Source: Rhizobiaceae bacterium
GTDB taxonomy: Bacteria > Pseudomonadota > Alphaproteobacteria > Rhizobiales > Rhizobiaceae
Assembly: GCA_913776675.1 (NCBI GenBank)
Contig: CAJYRE010000250.1
Location: 1 to 6,139, forward strand
Direction of reading: 5' to 3'
Length of the DNA: 6,139 bases
The stretch's first letter is position 1, and each line of letters starts with the position of its first letter. The notes below the pieces were generated by a model. It saw only the letters and a list, made by a program, of their open reading frames with translations. It searched no databases and was not told the origin of the DNA. Positions 5,921 to 6,139 of the stretch are shown here, in pieces. Position numbers and translations under genes: made by a program.

Positions 5921-6006
5921 CTGTCAGGTTCCGATAGAACCAAACAGACTTATCAGTCCCTTGTTTTCGTTTGCCTATTCGGCAAACTGAATTCCATTTC
6001 TCTCTC
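5921..6006. repeat. Palindromic dispersed repeat, copy 2 (diverged)
   Basis: This is the second copy of the element at 5613-5697. Its first hairpin is imperfect: CTGTCAGGTTC (5921-5931) against GAACCAAACAG (5937-5947), two mismatches. A second, perfect one has 7-bp arms GTTTGCC (5969-5975) / GGCAAAC (5981-5987). The block cccttgttttcgtt (5958-5971) is identical to copy 1. Small insertions and deletions in the two copies compensate, so the minus-strand frame REKWN...RKQG...VWF is kept in both. Confidence 0.6.
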
Positions 6007-6020
6007 AAAATTCCAGAGTT

Positions 6021-6049
6021 TGTCGCAACGAACAGGATTCGCTGCGACA
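6021..6049 (-). terminator. Hairpin after the right-edge minus-strand gene
   Basis: TGTCGCA (6021-6027) pairs with TGCGACA (6043-6049). After one mismatch, CGAA (6029-6032) pairs with TTCG (6038-6041), leaving a 5-base loop. It begins 4 bases downstream of the putative TGA at 6054-6056 on the minus strand. Only a short T-run (aatttt) follows further down, so termination strength is uncertain. Confidence 0.5.
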
Positions 6050-6053
6050 GGTT

Positions 6054-6139
6054 TCAGACAAGTTGGCGGCCTCTCTCATCGATAGCGTTGGCCACAGCCT
6101 CATCCGTCGCCTCATCTGGAAGCAGCATTTCGTTATGGG
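6054..6139 (-). CDS. C-terminal fragment of an unidentified minus-strand gene
   Basis: One minus-strand frame is open from the right edge to a TGA at 6054-6056 and gives 27 residues, including NEMLLPDEATDEAVANAIDE and ending in GRQLV. The acidic, alanine-rich, helical composition looks like a real protein tail, and a hairpin follows the stop directly. The plus-strand alternative in the same bases is Ile/Arg/His-rich and less natural. Too little is visible to name a family, and the gene continues beyond the window. Confidence 0.45.
   Translation of the reverse strand, partial: HNEMLLPDEATDEAVANAIDERGRQLV

Noticed and set aside
5706..6008. 100-codon minus-strand frame across the repeats
   Set aside because: Its first third is the palindromic repeat and the rest shows no domain; there is no ribosome site. 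Treated as repeat plus spacer, although a decayed small gene cannot be excluded.
5586..6053. CRISPR array or insertion sequence
   Set aside because: There are only two imperfect repeat copies with a 220-base spacer, and no transposase or terminal inverted repeats.

Overview
The window looks like chromosomal DNA from a moderately GC-rich (mid-50s percent by eye) Gram-negative bacterium. An alphaproteobacterium is my best guess. The support is a membrane-fusion (HlyD-type) protein tail at the left edge, the style of the dispersed palindromic repeats at the right, and the codon usage. The taxonomic call is low confidence, because no rRNA, tRNA or single diagnostic gene is present.

Layout: (1) positions 2-208 (+) are the C-terminus of a HlyD-like secretion or efflux adaptor. 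(2) A strong hairpin at 270-306 separates it from a convergent minus-strand cluster. (3) Positions 305-4787 (-) hold four genes read right to left: a J-domain/degenerate kinase-like protein (3765-4787), a VWA/MIDAS-domain protein (2751-3683), a divergent adenylosuccinate synthetase paralog (1457-2686) and an arginase-family protein (305 to about 1357). (4) Divergently transcribed is a Nudix-winged-helix transcriptional regulator of the NrtR type (4893-5585, +), closed by a perfect 31-bp hairpin. (5) Positions 5586-6053 contain no convincing gene but carry two diverged copies of an ~85-bp palindromic repeat. (6) The last 86 bases hold the likely C-terminus of another minus-strand gene, followed by its own hairpin.

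How the genes may work together (inference): the regulator family usually senses NAD-derived or ADP-ribose-like ligands. The divergent cluster combines two small-molecule enzymes, a PurA-like C-N ligase and a ureohydrolase-fold enzyme. It also has a VWA metal-site protein and a J-domain/pseudokinase protein. The PurA homolog keeps the catalytic P-loop-like WGDEGKG and the catalytic His. It has changed several positions that in housekeeping PurA contact IMP, GTP or aspartate, so it is probably not the housekeeping enzyme. The whole unit looks like a compact, regulated accessory system that makes or remodels a purine- or guanidino-type metabolite, with a VWA plus chaperone/pseudokinase pair attached. 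Overlapping AT-rich palindromes in the 81-bp gap upstream of the VWA gene sit on a plausible promoter and are the best candidate operator.

Nothing resembling a CRISPR array, tRNA, rRNA, insertion sequence or phage integration site was seen.
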